From positions 105,459-169,458 of the forward strand of contig NZ_JAAOHY010000007.1 of the NCBI RefSeq assembly GCF_011308835.1: 64,000 nucleotides of DNA, read 5' to 3'. Below, piece after piece: positions 8,880 to 17,495 of this stretch; position 1 is the stretch's first letter; every line of letters starts with the position of its first letter. Source of the stretch: Paracoccus xiamenensis (GTDB lineage: Bacteria > Pseudomonadota > Alphaproteobacteria > Rhodobacterales > Rhodobacteraceae). The position numbers were made by a program, and so were the translations under genes. Under the pieces are notes generated by a model. It was not told the origin of the DNA, made no database searches, and saw only the letters and a program-made list of their open reading frames with translations.

Positions 8880-8938
8880 GGGCCGCCGCGCGCGCTTTGA
8901 GGGCCGAAGCTAGGGGCGGGATCGGACGGCTCGACTGG

Positions 8939-8960
8939 ACGCTGGGGCCAGCGTTTATTA
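8939..8960 (+). terminator. Probable terminator after the siderophore operon
   Basis: ACGCTG-GGGC-CAGCGT forms a 6-bp stem with a 4-base loop, followed by TTTATT. It lies between the siderophore ATPase and fbpC, both on the plus strand, so it would separate the two iron-uptake operons. The stem is short and the T-run is interrupted. Confidence 0.4.
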
Positions 8961-8994
8961 ACTGCAAGATCACGGGGCCGCCGAAAGGATGGTC

Positions 8995-10104
8995 ATGCAA
9001 CGGATGAAAGCGGGGAAAATGTCGGCCAGCCAACCAATCGCGCTGCAACTCGACCGGGTGTCGCGCCGCTTTGGCCGGCACGAGGTTCTGTCGGACATCT
9101 CGCTTGTGGTGCCGCATGGCGGGATCACCTGCCTGCTGGGCGAATCGGGTTGCGGCAAATCAACGCTTCTGGGGCTGATTTCAGGCATCGACCGCCCTGA
9201 CGGTGGCAGCATCGCCATGGCCGGCCAGCAGGTCGCGGGTCCCCAGGCCTTCGTCGCGCCCGAGGCCCGCAATGTCGGTTTCATGTTTCAGGACTACGCG
9301 CTGTTCCCGCATCTCAGCGTCGCCGACAATCTGGCCTTCGGGCTGCGCGGACTGCCAAAGGCCGAACAGCAGGCCCGCATCGCCGAAATGGCGCAGCGCA
9401 TCGGCATTGCCCATCTGCTTGGGCGCTATCCTCATGCGCTGTCGGGCGGCGAACAGCAGCGCGTGGCGCTGGCGCGGGCATTGGCGCCCGAACCCGGTAT
9501 CCTGCTGATGGACGAACCTTTTTCGAACCTCGATCAGGGCCTGCGCGAGCGGGTCCGCCGTGAAACCGTCGAGATCCTGAAATCGCTGGACGCCACCGCG
9601 ATCATCGTCACCCATGATCCGCAGGAGGCCATGGCGGTGGGCGATCAGGTGGTGCTGATGCGACATGGCCGGGTGGAACAGACCGGCTCTCCCTATGACA
9701 TCTATGATCGGCCGGTATCGTCCTATGCGGCCGAGTTCATGGGGCCTTGCAACCGCCTGACCGGGATCTGGGCCAAGGGCCATATCGAAACCCCCATCGG
9801 CAACTTCGCGGCCGATCTCGACCTGCCGGACGGGGCGCTGGCGGTGGCCTGCATCCGCCCGCAAACGCTGGCAGTGATGCGCGACGGCGACGGAATCGCA
9901 GCGCGGATCACCGGCAAGTTCTTCCTCGGCGAAAGCGAGCAGATGGATATCAGCGTCCACCCGCTGGCCCAGCCCCTGCGCATCCACAGCCATACCCGCA
10001 GCCCCATGGCCATCGGCGAGCAGGTAAAGCTGAACCTCAACGGCGCGCAGGTCCATGTTTTCGCCGAAGCAGATACCCCGTTGCCGCCAAAAAAACTTGA
10101 CTAA
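8995..10104 (+). CDS. fbpC: Ferric iron ABC transporter ATP-binding protein
   Basis: This 369-residue ATPase belongs to the FbpC/PotA-like group: Walker A GESGCGKST, signature LSGGEQQRVALARAL, Walker B ILLMDEPFSNLD, switch HDPQEAM, then a C-terminal regulatory region of about 130 residues. It energises the ferric-iron importer made with the next two genes. GAAAGG at 8983-8988 is well placed for the ATG at 8995; an ATG at 8989 sits directly on that site and an ATG at 9019 is also possible. The gene order ATPase, binding protein, permease differs from the common fbpABC order but keeps all three parts. Confidence 0.9.
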   Translation: MQRMKAGKMSASQPIALQLDRVSRRFGRHEVLSDISLVVPHGGITCLLGESGCGKSTLLGLISGIDRPDGGSIAMAGQQVAGPQAFVAPEARNVGFMFQDYALFPHLSVADNLAFGLRGLPKAEQQARIAEMAQRIGIAHLLGRYPHALSGGEQQRVALARALAPEPGILLMDEPFSNLDQGLRERVRRETVEILKSLDATAIIVTHDPQEAMAVGDQVVLMRHGRVEQTGSPYDIYDRPVSSYAAEFMGPCNRLTGIWAKGHIETPIGNFAADLDLPDGALAVACIRPQTLAVMRDGDGIAARITGKFFLGESEQMDISVHPLAQPLRIHSHTRSPMAIGEQVKLNLNGAQVHVFAEADTPLPPKKLD

Positions 10105-10123
10105 AATCATAAGCCTCTATAGC
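10081..10123 (+). promoter_or_regulatory. Candidate promoter region before fbpA
   Basis: An unusually AT-rich patch overlaps the end of fbpC. It holds TTGACT (10097-10102) followed after 15 bases by TATAGC, and alternatively TTGCCG followed after 15 bases by TAAAAT. Either pair could serve as -35/-10 elements for fbpA, which would allow the abundant binding protein its own promoter. Spacings are shorter than the ideal 17 bases. TGACTAAAATCA within it has half-site symmetry (TGA...TCA) and might bind an iron regulator. Confidence 0.35.
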
Positions 10124-10178
10124 GCCAAGCCTGAACCTTCGGCCGAAAACCGGCCCTTACCTTTACAGGAGGCTGACC

Positions 10179-11201
10179 ATGACGATTTCCACCAAGACCC
10201 GCCTGGCGCTGTGCACTGCAACGCTGGCCCTTCTGGGCACCAGTGTCGCAGCGCAGGAACTGAACCTTTATACCTCGCGCGAACCGGGGCTGGTTGAACC
10301 ACTGCTGGCGGCCTTCACCGAGGAAACCGGCATCAAGGTGAACACCGTCTTCCTGAAGGACGGGATGGCCGAACGCGTTGCGTCGGAAGGGGAATCCTCG
10401 CCCGCCGACCTGCTGATGGCGGTCGATGCCGGCAACCTGGCCGATCTGGTCGACAAGGGGCTGACCCAGCCGGTCGAATCCGAGGTACTGACCGCCGCGG
10501 TCCCCGAAAACCTGCGCGATCCGGGCAACCAGTGGTTCGCGCTGTCGACGCGCGCCCGCGTTGTCTATGCCGCCAAGGACCTGGAACTGGACAGCATCAC
10601 CTATGAACAGCTGGCCGATCCGGCATGGAAGGGCAAGCTGTGCATCCGTTCCGGCCAGCACCCCTATAACACCGGCCTGATCTCGGCCTATCTGTCCCAT
10701 CACGGTGCCGAAGCGACCGAGGCATGGCTGAACGGCATGAAGGCCAACCTGGCCCGTCAGGCCGGCGGCGGCGACCGCGACGGGGCCAAGGACATTCTGG
10801 GCGGCATCTGCGACATCGCGGTGGCGAACTCCTACTATGTCGGGCTGATGCGGTCGGGCAAGGGTGGCGACGAACAGCGCGCCTGGGGTGATGCGATCAA
10901 GGTGATCCAGCCCACCTTCGAAGATGGTGGCACCCATGTGAACATCAGCGGCGCTGCCGTCGCCAAGAACGCGCCGAACAAGGACGAAGCGGTCAAGCTG
11001 CTGGAATTCCTGGTCTCGGACGAAGCGCAGAAGATCTATGGCTCGGCAAACTACGAACATCCGGTCAAACCCGGTGCTGACGTCGACCCGATTGTCGCCT
11101 CGTTCGGCGAACTGAATGTCGATGCGACGCCGCTGACCGACATCGTCAAGAACCGCGCCGAGGCGAGCGCGCTTGTCGACAAGGTCGGCTTCGACAACTA
11201 A
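10179..11201 (+). CDS. fbpA: Periplasmic ferric iron binding protein
   Basis: This 340-residue protein has a signal peptide of about 25 residues (cleavage after SVAA before QE) and a mature class II periplasmic binding fold starting LNLYTSREPGLVEPLL, the hallmark of FbpA/FutA/AfuA proteins. NSYYVGLM toward the C-terminal half contains the adjacent tyrosines that bind ferric iron in the family. It receives free Fe(III), not a siderophore complex, and hands it to FbpB. An AGGAGG ribosome site lies 6 bases before the ATG, the strongest in this operon, in keeping with high expression. Confidence 0.92.
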   Translation: MTISTKTRLALCTATLALLGTSVAAQELNLYTSREPGLVEPLLAAFTEETGIKVNTVFLKDGMAERVASEGESSPADLLMAVDAGNLADLVDKGLTQPVESEVLTAAVPENLRDPGNQWFALSTRARVVYAAKDLELDSITYEQLADPAWKGKLCIRSGQHPYNTGLISAYLSHHGAEATEAWLNGMKANLARQAGGGDRDGAKDILGGICDIAVANSYYVGLMRSGKGGDEQRAWGDAIKVIQPTFEDGGTHVNISGAAVAKNAPNKDEAVKLLEFLVSDEAQKIYGSANYEHPVKPGADVDPIVASFGELNVDATPLTDIVKNRAEASALVDKVGFDN

Positions 11202-11209
11202 GACCAAGG

Positions 11210-11239
11210 GGCCGGGCAGCACTCTGCCCGGCCATTTTT
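11210..11239 (+). terminator. Intra-operon terminator abutting the fbpB start codon
   Basis: GGCCGGGCAG and CTGCCCGGCC make a perfect 10-bp stem with a CACT loop, followed by ATTTTTC. The fbpB ATG starts one base later, at 11241. The element has the full form of a Rho-independent terminator. It would end most transcripts after fbpA and let a minority continue, giving more binding protein than permease. Confidence 0.8.
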
Positions 11240-11240
11240 C

Positions 11241-12926
11241 ATGACCGATACCGCAGAAGCCACCGCCACTGCCCCGAGTTCTCGCCGCCGCGCCAGCCTT
11301 GGCGCGGGCTGGGTGGTGGCTTCTGCGGTGATCGCGGCGCTTGTCCTGGCGCCCGTGGGCGCGCTGATCTGGCAGGCCGCGCAGGGATCAGAGGGGCTTT
11401 GGCAGCACCTCGCGGCCTATGTCCTGCCCCATGCGCTTGGCCAGACAGCGATGCTGATGGGGGGCGTTGGGCTGCTGGTGGTGCTGATTGGCACCGGCAC
11501 TGCCTGGTTGGTCACGGCTTACGACTTTCCCGGCCGCCGAGTGCTGGAATGGGCGCTGCTGCTGCCGCTGGCGGTGCCGACTTACATCGTCGCCTATGCC
11601 TATCTTGATCTGCTGCACCCGCTGGGTCCGGTGCAATCGCTGGTCCGCGACCTGCTGGGCTATGACAGCCCGCGCGAATTTCGCCTGCCCGATATACGGT
11701 CGATGACCGGGGCCATCCTGCTGCTGGGGTTGGTGCTTTACCCTTACGTCTACCTGCCGACTCGGGCGATGTTCATGACCCAGGCCGCCAGTCTGGTCGA
11801 GGTGTCGCGCACCCTGGGCACCAGCCCGCGCCAGATCTTCTGGCGCGTCGCGCTGCCGCTTGCGCGCCCGGCCATCGCCGTCGGTACCAGCCTGGCCCTG
11901 ATGGAGACGCTGAACGATATCGGCGCGTCCGAGTTTCTGGGCGTCCGGTCGCTGACGATCTCGATTTATACGACATGGGTGACGCGGTCGGACCTGCCCG
12001 GCGCGGCGCAGATCTCACTGGCGCTGATCCTGCTGGTGGTGGCGCTGGTGTCGCTGGAACGTTGGGCGCGGCGGCGGCAGCAATATACCACCGGGGCACG
12101 GCGCGCGCGTCGCTTCCGACCGCAGCAGCTGAAGGGTGGTCGCGCCGCAGCCGCGCTGGCGCTTGGGCTTATGCCGGTGCTGCTGGGCTTTCTGGTTCCG
12201 GCCCTGTTTCTTGCCGTCGAGGCCTGGAAGCGCTTTCAATTCGCCGGCCTCTCGGACCGTCTGCTTACCGAGGCGCGCAACACCTTCCTGCTGTCCGCCG
12301 GCGCGACGCTGGCGGTGCTGATCTGCGGGCTGGTCATCGCCTATGCGGCCCGCGTCCTGCCCCATCGCGGCATGGCGGTGCTTGGGCGCATCGCCTCGCT
12401 TGGCTATGCGATGCCGGGGACGGTGCTGGGGCTGGGGGTGCTGATCGTCGCCGCCAATCTGGACCGGCTGGTCGACCGCACGGCGCAGGAGTGGTTTGGC
12501 GTGTCGACCGGGCTGATCCTGATCGGCTCGGGGCTGGCGCTTGGCTATGCTTATCTCGCGCGCTTCCTGGCCATCTCCATCGGCTCTATCGAGGCCGGGT
12601 TCAGCCGCATCCCGCGCAGCTATGACAATGCCGCCCGCACGCTGGGCCACGGATCGGGGGCGACGCTGCGCCGCATCCACCTGCCGCTGTCGCGCACCGC
12701 AATTGCAGCGGCGGGGCTGCTGGTCTTTGTCGACTGCATGAAGGAGCTGTCCGCCACACTGATGCTGCGGCCGCTAAATTTCGAAACCCTCGCCACCCAT
12801 CTTTACGGCGAGGCCGCCCGCGGCACCTATGAGGAGGCCGCCCTTGCAGCGCTTGCCATCGTCATCGTGGGGGTGCTGCCGGTCATCCTGCTGGCCCGCG
12901 TCCGCCACGACGATCCGGGTGCCTAG
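11241..12926 (+). CDS. fbpB: Ferric iron ABC transporter permease, fused two-domain FbpB
   Basis: This 561-residue inner-membrane protein contains two binding-protein-dependent permease domains in tandem, as in FbpB/SfuB. The first EAA-like loop is near SRTLGTSPRQIFWRVALPLARP and the second near ARTLGHGSGATLRRIHLPLSRT (each read in parts). About twelve hydrophobic helices are visible. It forms the channel for iron delivered by FbpA. There is no Shine-Dalgarno sequence before the ATG: that space is filled by the terminator hairpin, so initiation probably depends on readthrough from fbpA and is weak. It converges with the broken HAD gene, with 4 bases of overlap. Confidence 0.92.
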   Translation: MTDTAEATATAPSSRRRASLGAGWVVASAVIAALVLAPVGALIWQAAQGSEGLWQHLAAYVLPHALGQTAMLMGGVGLLVVLIGTGTAWLVTAYDFPGRRVLEWALLLPLAVPTYIVAYAYLDLLHPLGPVQSLVRDLLGYDSPREFRLPDIRSMTGAILLLGLVLYPYVYLPTRAMFMTQAASLVEVSRTLGTSPRQIFWRVALPLARPAIAVGTSLALMETLNDIGASEFLGVRSLTISIYTTWVTRSDLPGAAQISLALILLVVALVSLERWARRRQQYTTGARRARRFRPQQLKGGRAAAALALGLMPVLLGFLVPALFLAVEAWKRFQFAGLSDRLLTEARNTFLLSAGATLAVLICGLVIAYAARVLPHRGMAVLGRIASLGYAMPGTVLGLGVLIVAANLDRLVDRTAQEWFGVSTGLILIGSGLALGYAYLARFLAISIGSIEAGFSRIPRSYDNAARTLGHGSGATLRRIHLPLSRTAIAAAGLLVFVDCMKELSATLMLRPLNFETLATHLYGEAARGTYEEAALAALAIVIVGVLPVILLARVRHDDPGA

Positions 12927-13527
12927 CCTGCGGGCAGCAGCCCCCGCGCGATCAGCGCTGCCTCCAGTGCTGCCGGGGTGGTGAAATGCACCGCCTGCAT
13001 GCCGATGCTTTCGGCACCGGCGCAGTTCGCTGCGCTGTCGTCGATGAACAGGCAATCCTGCGGCGCGAGGTCGGCACGGTCGCAGAACAACCGGAAGATC
13101 GCCGGGTCGGGCTTGACCATCCCCACCTGCCCCGAAACGACCACCGTATCGAAGGCCGTGCCCAGCCGCGGATGCGCCCAGATCCCCTCGGGCCAGGTTT
13201 CCGCCGACCAGTTTGTGATGGTATGGACCGGCCAACCCGACTGCCGCAGCCGGTCCAGCAATGCCCAGCTGCCCGCGATTGCCTCGGTCACGGTCAGCGC
13301 AAAGCGCGCAGGATAACCGGCCAGCAGCGCCCGTCGGCGGGATCGGACAACTCGGCCGCCAATTCTGCAAAAGCGGTCCCGCCATCGGCCCGCAGATTGC
13401 GCGCGCCAAATTCGGTCCGCGCCATGAAATCGGCCACCCGCGCAGTGCTGCCCAGCTCTGGCAGGAATGCGGGCACCGGATCCCAGCGGACCAGCACATT
13501 GCCAATATCGAATACGACTGCCTTCAT
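12923..13527 (-). pseudogene. HAD-superfamily phosphatase (YihX-like), frameshifted
   Basis: Read from ATG 13527, the first part starts KAVVFDIGNVLVRWDP, the motif I of the YihX-like HAD-IA group with the nucleophile Asp in FDIGNV. After LSDPADGR, near base 13332, the reading continues only in another frame as ALLAGYPARFALTVTEAI, followed by motif III/IV (VKPDPAIFRLFC and CLFIDDSAANCAGA). Adding one base there would give a normal protein of about 200 residues, the family length. The gene is therefore broken by a single-base deletion, or the deposited sequence has an error. Both halves are otherwise well preserved, so any inactivation is recent. Confidence 0.8.
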
Positions 13528-13562
13528 CCGTCCCTTCCCTCATCGCCCGCCACCGGTAACCC

Positions 13563-13574
13563 GACCGATCGGTC
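13563..13574. promoter_or_regulatory. TetR-type palindrome before the beta-oxidation gene
   Basis: GACCGATCGGTC is a perfect 12-bp palindrome between the divergent HAD and beta-oxidation genes, about 100 bases before the latter's start. Palindromes of this form are typical for TetR-family repressors, several of which control fatty-acid degradation. No regulator gene is adjacent. Confidence 0.45.
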
Positions 13575-13674
13575 AATAAATTGATAGCCGCAGGCCGATC
13601 ATCTGTTATAGCTTTGCTGCATCGCGACATGCGACCTTGGGTAACCCGCCATCGACGCGCAGAAAGGCCTGACC

Positions 13675-15753
13675 GTGACTGACCTCGTGAAACGCGAATA
13701 CCGTGACACCGCCCTGATCCTGACCATCGACAACCCGCCGGTCAACGTCATCTCGCAAGCCGTCCGCGCCGCGCTGCTGGATGCATGTGCCGAGGCGAAG
13801 GCGGCGCTGGATGCGGGCCGGATCGACCGCGTGGTGGTCACCGGTGCCGGGCGCAGCTTCGTCGCCGGTGCGGATGCCAGGGAATTCGACGGCCCGGCGC
13901 TGGAACCGCACCTGCCCGATGTCCTGTTGGCGCTGATGCAACTGCCAGCCATCGCCGCCATCAACGGCGTGGCCCTTGGCGGCGGCTATGAAATCGCGCT
14001 TGCCTGCCGCTATCGCATCGCCGCCCCCGCCGCGCTGATCGGCCTGCCAGAGGTGACGCTGGGTGTGGTCCCCGGATCCGGCGGGACGCAACGGCTGCCG
14101 CGCCTGATCGGGCTGGCGCGGGCGCTGCCGCTGGTCAGCACCGGGACCACGCTGAAGGCCAAGGCGGCGCTGGCAGAGGGTATGGTCGACGCGCTGGCGG
14201 ATGACCCGCTGGCCACCGCGCTGACGCTGGATCTGTCGCAGCTTGGTCCCGCAACCGACAACCTGCCCGCGCCCGAGGCCGCGCCCGAGGCCGCCCAGGC
14301 CGCCCGCGCCAATGCCGCCAAGCGCCTGCGCGGCCAGACCGCACCGCTGAAAGCCATCGAACTGATGGAAGCCACCGCGTCACTGCCGCTGGCCGAAGGC
14401 ATGGCCGCCGAACGCGCCGCCTTCCTGGACCTGCGGAAAGGCGCGCAGGCCCGCGCGCTGCGCCACATCTTCTTCGCGGAACGCGGGGCGGGGGCCTCGG
14501 CGGCGCTGAAGAAGCTGGAGCCCGCGCCGATTGATCACGTGCTGGTGGCGGGCGGCGGCACCATGGGCGCGGCCATCGCATATGCGCTGAACAACGCCGG
14601 CATCCGCATCACCCTGTTGGAAAACGACGCCGAGGCAGAGGCCCGCGCCCGCGCCAATCTGGGCAAGCTGTTCGACGAGGCCGTCAGCCGGGGCAAGCTG
14701 GACGCAGCCGAATCCGCACGGCGCCAGTCCGACACCATCGCTTTTATCCATGGCCCAGACACCCCCCTGCCCGCCGTCGACATGGTGATCGAGGCGGTGT
14801 TCGAAAATCTCGACGTCAAGCGCGCCTTGTTCGAACGCCTCGGCCGCGACCTTCCCGAAGACACCATTCTGGCCACCAATACCTCTTATCTCGACGTGAA
14901 CCGCATTGCCGAGGTAGTGCCGAACCCCCAGCGTTTCCTGGGCCTGCATTTCTTCGCCCCCGCCCATCTGATGAAGCTGGTCGAGGTGATCCGGGCGGCA
15001 GATACCTCGGCGCAGACATTGGCCACCACCTTTGCGCTGACCAAGAGGCTGGGCAAGATCGCGGTCGAGGCCGGCGTATGCGATGGTTTCATCGGCAACC
15101 GCATCCTGACCCGTTATCGCCAAACTGCCGATGTGGCGCTGCTGGAAGGGGCGCTGCCCGCGCAGGTGGATGCCGCGATGGTGGGCTTTGGTATGGCGAT
15201 GGGCCCGTATGAGGTGCAGGACCTCTCGGGCCTCGACATCGCCTATGCCAACCGCAAGCGCAAACGCGACGCGGGCGAGGTGTTCAAGGGCCGCTATGTT
15301 CCCGTCGCCGACCGCATGGTCGGGGATCTGGAACGGCTGGGCCGCAAGACCAAGGCGGGCTGGTACGATTACGACAGCGGCAAGCCCACCCCGTCGCAGG
15401 TGGTGGACGATCAGGTCCGCCGCGCCTCGGCCGAGGCCGGGGTGACGCGCCGCGACTTTACGGATGAAGAGCTGTCGCGCCGACTGGCCCTGTCGATGAT
15501 CGCCGAAGGGGCTGACATCATCGAAGAAGGCATCGCCAATCGCCCGGCGGATGTCGATCTGGTGCTGGTCCATGGCTACGGCTTCCCGCGCTGGCGCGGC
15601 GGGCCGATGCGACTGGCCGATGAATGGGGACTGCCCGCCCTGCTGGCCGAATACGAGGCATTGGCGGCTGAAGATCCGAAAAGCTGGGCCGTTCCGGCGC
15701 TGATCCGCCGCCTTGTCGCCAAAGGCCGCAGCTTCGCCGACCTGAACGCCTGA
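13675..15753 (+). CDS. Bifunctional enoyl-CoA hydratase / 3-hydroxyacyl-CoA dehydrogenase (FadB/FadJ type)
   Basis: This 692-residue cytoplasmic enzyme carries the second and third steps of beta-oxidation. An N-terminal crotonase domain (about 1-190) has the catalytic glutamates at E106 (GGGYEIAL) and E126 (GLPEVTLG). The NAD-binding domain begins near residue 285 with VAGGGTMGAAIAYALNNAG, and the C-terminal dehydrogenase domains contain GLHFFAPAHLM with the catalytic histidine. The length is near that of FadJ and peroxisomal-type enzymes. The start is GTG 13675, 7 bases after AAAGG. No thiolase gene is adjacent, so the partner must be elsewhere. It converges with a TauE-like gene, with only a short hairpin between. 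Confidence 0.93.
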   Translation: MTDLVKREYRDTALILTIDNPPVNVISQAVRAALLDACAEAKAALDAGRIDRVVVTGAGRSFVAGADAREFDGPALEPHLPDVLLALMQLPAIAAINGVALGGGYEIALACRYRIAAPAALIGLPEVTLGVVPGSGGTQRLPRLIGLARALPLVSTGTTLKAKAALAEGMVDALADDPLATALTLDLSQLGPATDNLPAPEAAPEAAQAARANAAKRLRGQTAPLKAIELMEATASLPLAEGMAAERAAFLDLRKGAQARALRHIFFAERGAGASAALKKLEPAPIDHVLVAGGGTMGAAIAYALNNAGIRITLLENDAEAEARARANLGKLFDEAVSRGKLDAAESARRQSDTIAFIHGPDTPLPAVDMVIEAVFENLDVKRALFERLGRDLPEDTILATNTSYLDVNRIAEVVPNPQRFLGLHFFAPAHLMKLVEVIRAADTSAQTLATTFALTKRLGKIAVEAGVCDGFIGNRILTRYRQTADVALLEGALPAQVDAAMVGFGMAMGPYEVQDLSGLDIAYANRKRKRDAGEVFKGRYVPVADRMVGDLERLGRKTKAGWYDYDSGKPTPSQVVDDQVRRASAEAGVTRRDFTDEELSRRLALSMIAEGADIIEEGIANRPADVDLVLVHGYGFPRWRGGPMRLADEWGLPALLAEYEALAAEDPKSWAVPALIRRLVAKGRSFADLNA

Positions 15754-15760
15754 TCTTCGG

Positions 15761-15779
15761 GGCGGGGCCTCGTCCCGCC
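15761..15779. terminator. Short hairpin between convergent genes
   Basis: GGCGGG and CCCGCC flank a 7-base loop between the beta-oxidation gene and the convergent TauE-like gene. It could stop transcription from either side, but there is no T-run on either strand. Confidence 0.3.
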
Positions 15780-16514
15780 TTAAACCGACTCGGCGATCAG
15801 CATGACCGCGATCACCAGCAACAGCACCATAATGGTGCGGTCGAAGGCTTTGGCACCAAAGCGCCGCACCAGCGCCGCACCTATGGGCATGCCCAGAAAC
15901 AGCGGCACACAGGCCAGCAGACTGAGCCAAAGGATCTGCCAGGACATGATCCCGACGCCGATCAGCGAGGGCAGTTGAATCAGCGCCATCGCCGCGAACA
16001 GCGCCGAGATGGTTGGGATGAAGCGCTCTCGCGGCAGCTGCATCGCGTGCAGATAGGTGACCGAGATCGGCGCCGAAATCCCCGCCGCGCCCTGCAATAT
16101 CCCGGCCAGCAGGCCCGCCGGGACGGCAAGGCTGCGGGCGAATGCGTAGTTCAGCGCCCAATCAGGCTTCGCCATGCGGAAGCCGACATAGAACAGCGCA
16201 AGCAGCCCCACCGTGATCGACAGCCAGTGCGAAGGCAGCGCCGCCAGCAGCAGCGTCCCTAATAGCGCCCCGATTCCCGCCGCCACGACCAGCCGCAGCA
16301 CAAAGCTGCGATCGGACAGATGGCGGCGAAAGCTCCACCCCTGCCAGAGGTTCGACACCAGCGCCGGCAGGGCGAAGACCGCCACGGCGAAGGGGACATC
16401 GAAATAGATGGACATGAGCGGGATGACGATCACCGGTGTGCCCGCACCAATGGCCCCTTTCAGGATGCCACCCAGAAGAAAGGCCAGCATGGCGACCAGA
16501 ATGGCCTCGGTCAT
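15780..16514 (-). CDS. TauE/SafE-family sulfite exporter-like permease
   Basis: This 244-residue membrane protein shows seven to eight hydrophobic helices and the internal repeat of the TauE/SafE family (PF01925), starting AFLLGGILKGAIGAGTPVIVIPLMS with the conserved glycine-rich turn and repeated in the second half as LLAGILQGAAGISAPISV. Members export sulfite, sulfoacetate or other organic anions; substrates are rarely known. GGAG lies about 10 bases before the ATG. It sits just downstream of the decayed pca gene remnants, on the same strand, and may once have been the last gene of that cluster, for example carrying an aromatic or dicarboxylic acid. That link is inferred only from position. 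Confidence 0.85.
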   Translation of the reverse strand: MTEAILVAMLAFLLGGILKGAIGAGTPVIVIPLMSIYFDVPFAVAVFALPALVSNLWQGWSFRRHLSDRSFVLRLVVAAGIGALLGTLLLAALPSHWLSITVGLLALFYVGFRMAKPDWALNYAFARSLAVPAGLLAGILQGAAGISAPISVTYLHAMQLPRERFIPTISALFAAMALIQLPSLIGVGIMSWQILWLSLLACVPLFLGMPIGAALVRRFGAKAFDRTIMVLLLVIAVMLIAESV

Positions 16515-16516
16515 GG

Positions 16517-16709
16517 TTATAGGTCTCCGGTATGCATCGTGACGGCCAGCACTTCCTGCAGATTTCTGCCCGGTTCCAGCAGTCTTGACCAGTCGCGGCC
16601 CGGTGACAGCGCAGCTTCCGCACGCAGCATGGCAGCAATCGCGGCCCCACCCCCATTAGCGCAGCCAACTCGGCATCCCCAGCAGGTGGCTATACAGCAC
16701 AGAAACCAT
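16517..16709 (-). pseudogene. pcaB: Remnant of pcaB (3-carboxymuconate cycloisomerase), 5' end
   Basis: The ATG at 16709 overlaps the stop of the broken BKACE gene (TGATG). It opens MVSVLYSHLLG and, after a one-base shift, continues DAELAAL and AAIAAMLRAEAAL. This matches the N-terminal helix pattern of PcaB (LFGDAELAAL..AAMLRVEAAL). The reading then turns into an unrelated short tail ending at TAA 16517. Only about 40 of the usual 350-450 residues remain, with frameshifts. Family assignment is by memory of the motif and is supported by the neighbouring pob/pca remnants. Confidence 0.55.
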
Positions 16710-17489
16710 CAGGCTGCCCGCAGCCTAAGGATCTGCCGCGCCTGCTGCCAGGTCGCGTTGGGGCAGTCGTATCTGGCGCAGATCTCAACCATGCTCTTCA
16801 CCAGCGCAGCGTTGGAAGATGCCAAACGGTCACGGTCGAGTCGGGCATTGTCCTCCACTCCGACCCGCGCATGGCCGCCCGTAGAAATCGCCCAGTCGTT
16901 CAGCACGACCTTGTTTAGCCCGATCCCCGCTTTCGCGCACCAAGATGCATCTTCGCCGAACAGCCGCTTCACTGTGTGTATGTAGTAGTTGAAGACCTTA
17001 TGATCGGCGTGCATGGCGTTCTGCACCTCCATGACGAATTGCACTTAGGGCGCATCGCGGATCTTGCCCGCCTTGTGCATCGCCGCTGCATGCAGGATGT
17101 GGGACAGATCAGAAACCTCAATTTCCGGCTTTACGTCGTATTTCAGCATTTCCGATGCAAGCCAGTCGACCAGCTTTGGCGCATTTTCATAAACCCCGCA
17201 GAGAAATTATTCGACCCAACCAACAGGCTGGCCATATCGGGCGCCAACGACAGCATCCCGCCCCGTACCCGACCGACACAGGAGCGCCCGCCGGTCGAGA
17301 GCTGCACGATCATGCCAGGGCAATGCTTGCCTATCCCATGGTTCAGCTCTGCGAAACGGTCGGGGTCACTGATCGGCCTGTCTTCATCGTCACGAGTATG
17401 ACAGTCGCGATGGTGGCGCCGGACTCAAATGCTTCCTGGGTGGATTCGCTCTACTCGGCCAGAGTAATCGCCACGCAGATGATGCAGTG
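16709..17489 (-). pseudogene. Broken BKACE (beta-keto acid cleavage enzyme, DUF849) gene
   Basis: Pieces of a BKACE protein can be followed across this stretch in order: CIICVAIT, then an in-frame TAG, ESTQEAFESGA, HCPGMIVQLSTGGRS, RGGMLSLAPDMASL, a frameshift near 17190, YENAPKLVDWLASEML, VKPEIEVSDLSHI, an in-frame TAA at 17045, and finally GIGLNK, STGGHARVGVEDN and SNAALVKSM. The family condenses a beta-keto acid with acetyl-CoA and would fit a protocatechuate/beta-ketoadipate setting. With at least two stops and one frameshift, no full product can be made. The last 111 codons are open but lack the catalytic N-terminal half. Confidence 0.8.
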
Positions 17490-17495
17490 TTTTAA

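Noticed and set aside
14380..16161. A 593-codon open frame on the minus strand across the beta-oxidation gene
   Set aside because: It is the antisense frame of a well-supported enzyme gene and runs on through the end of the TauE-like gene; no motif is recognised.
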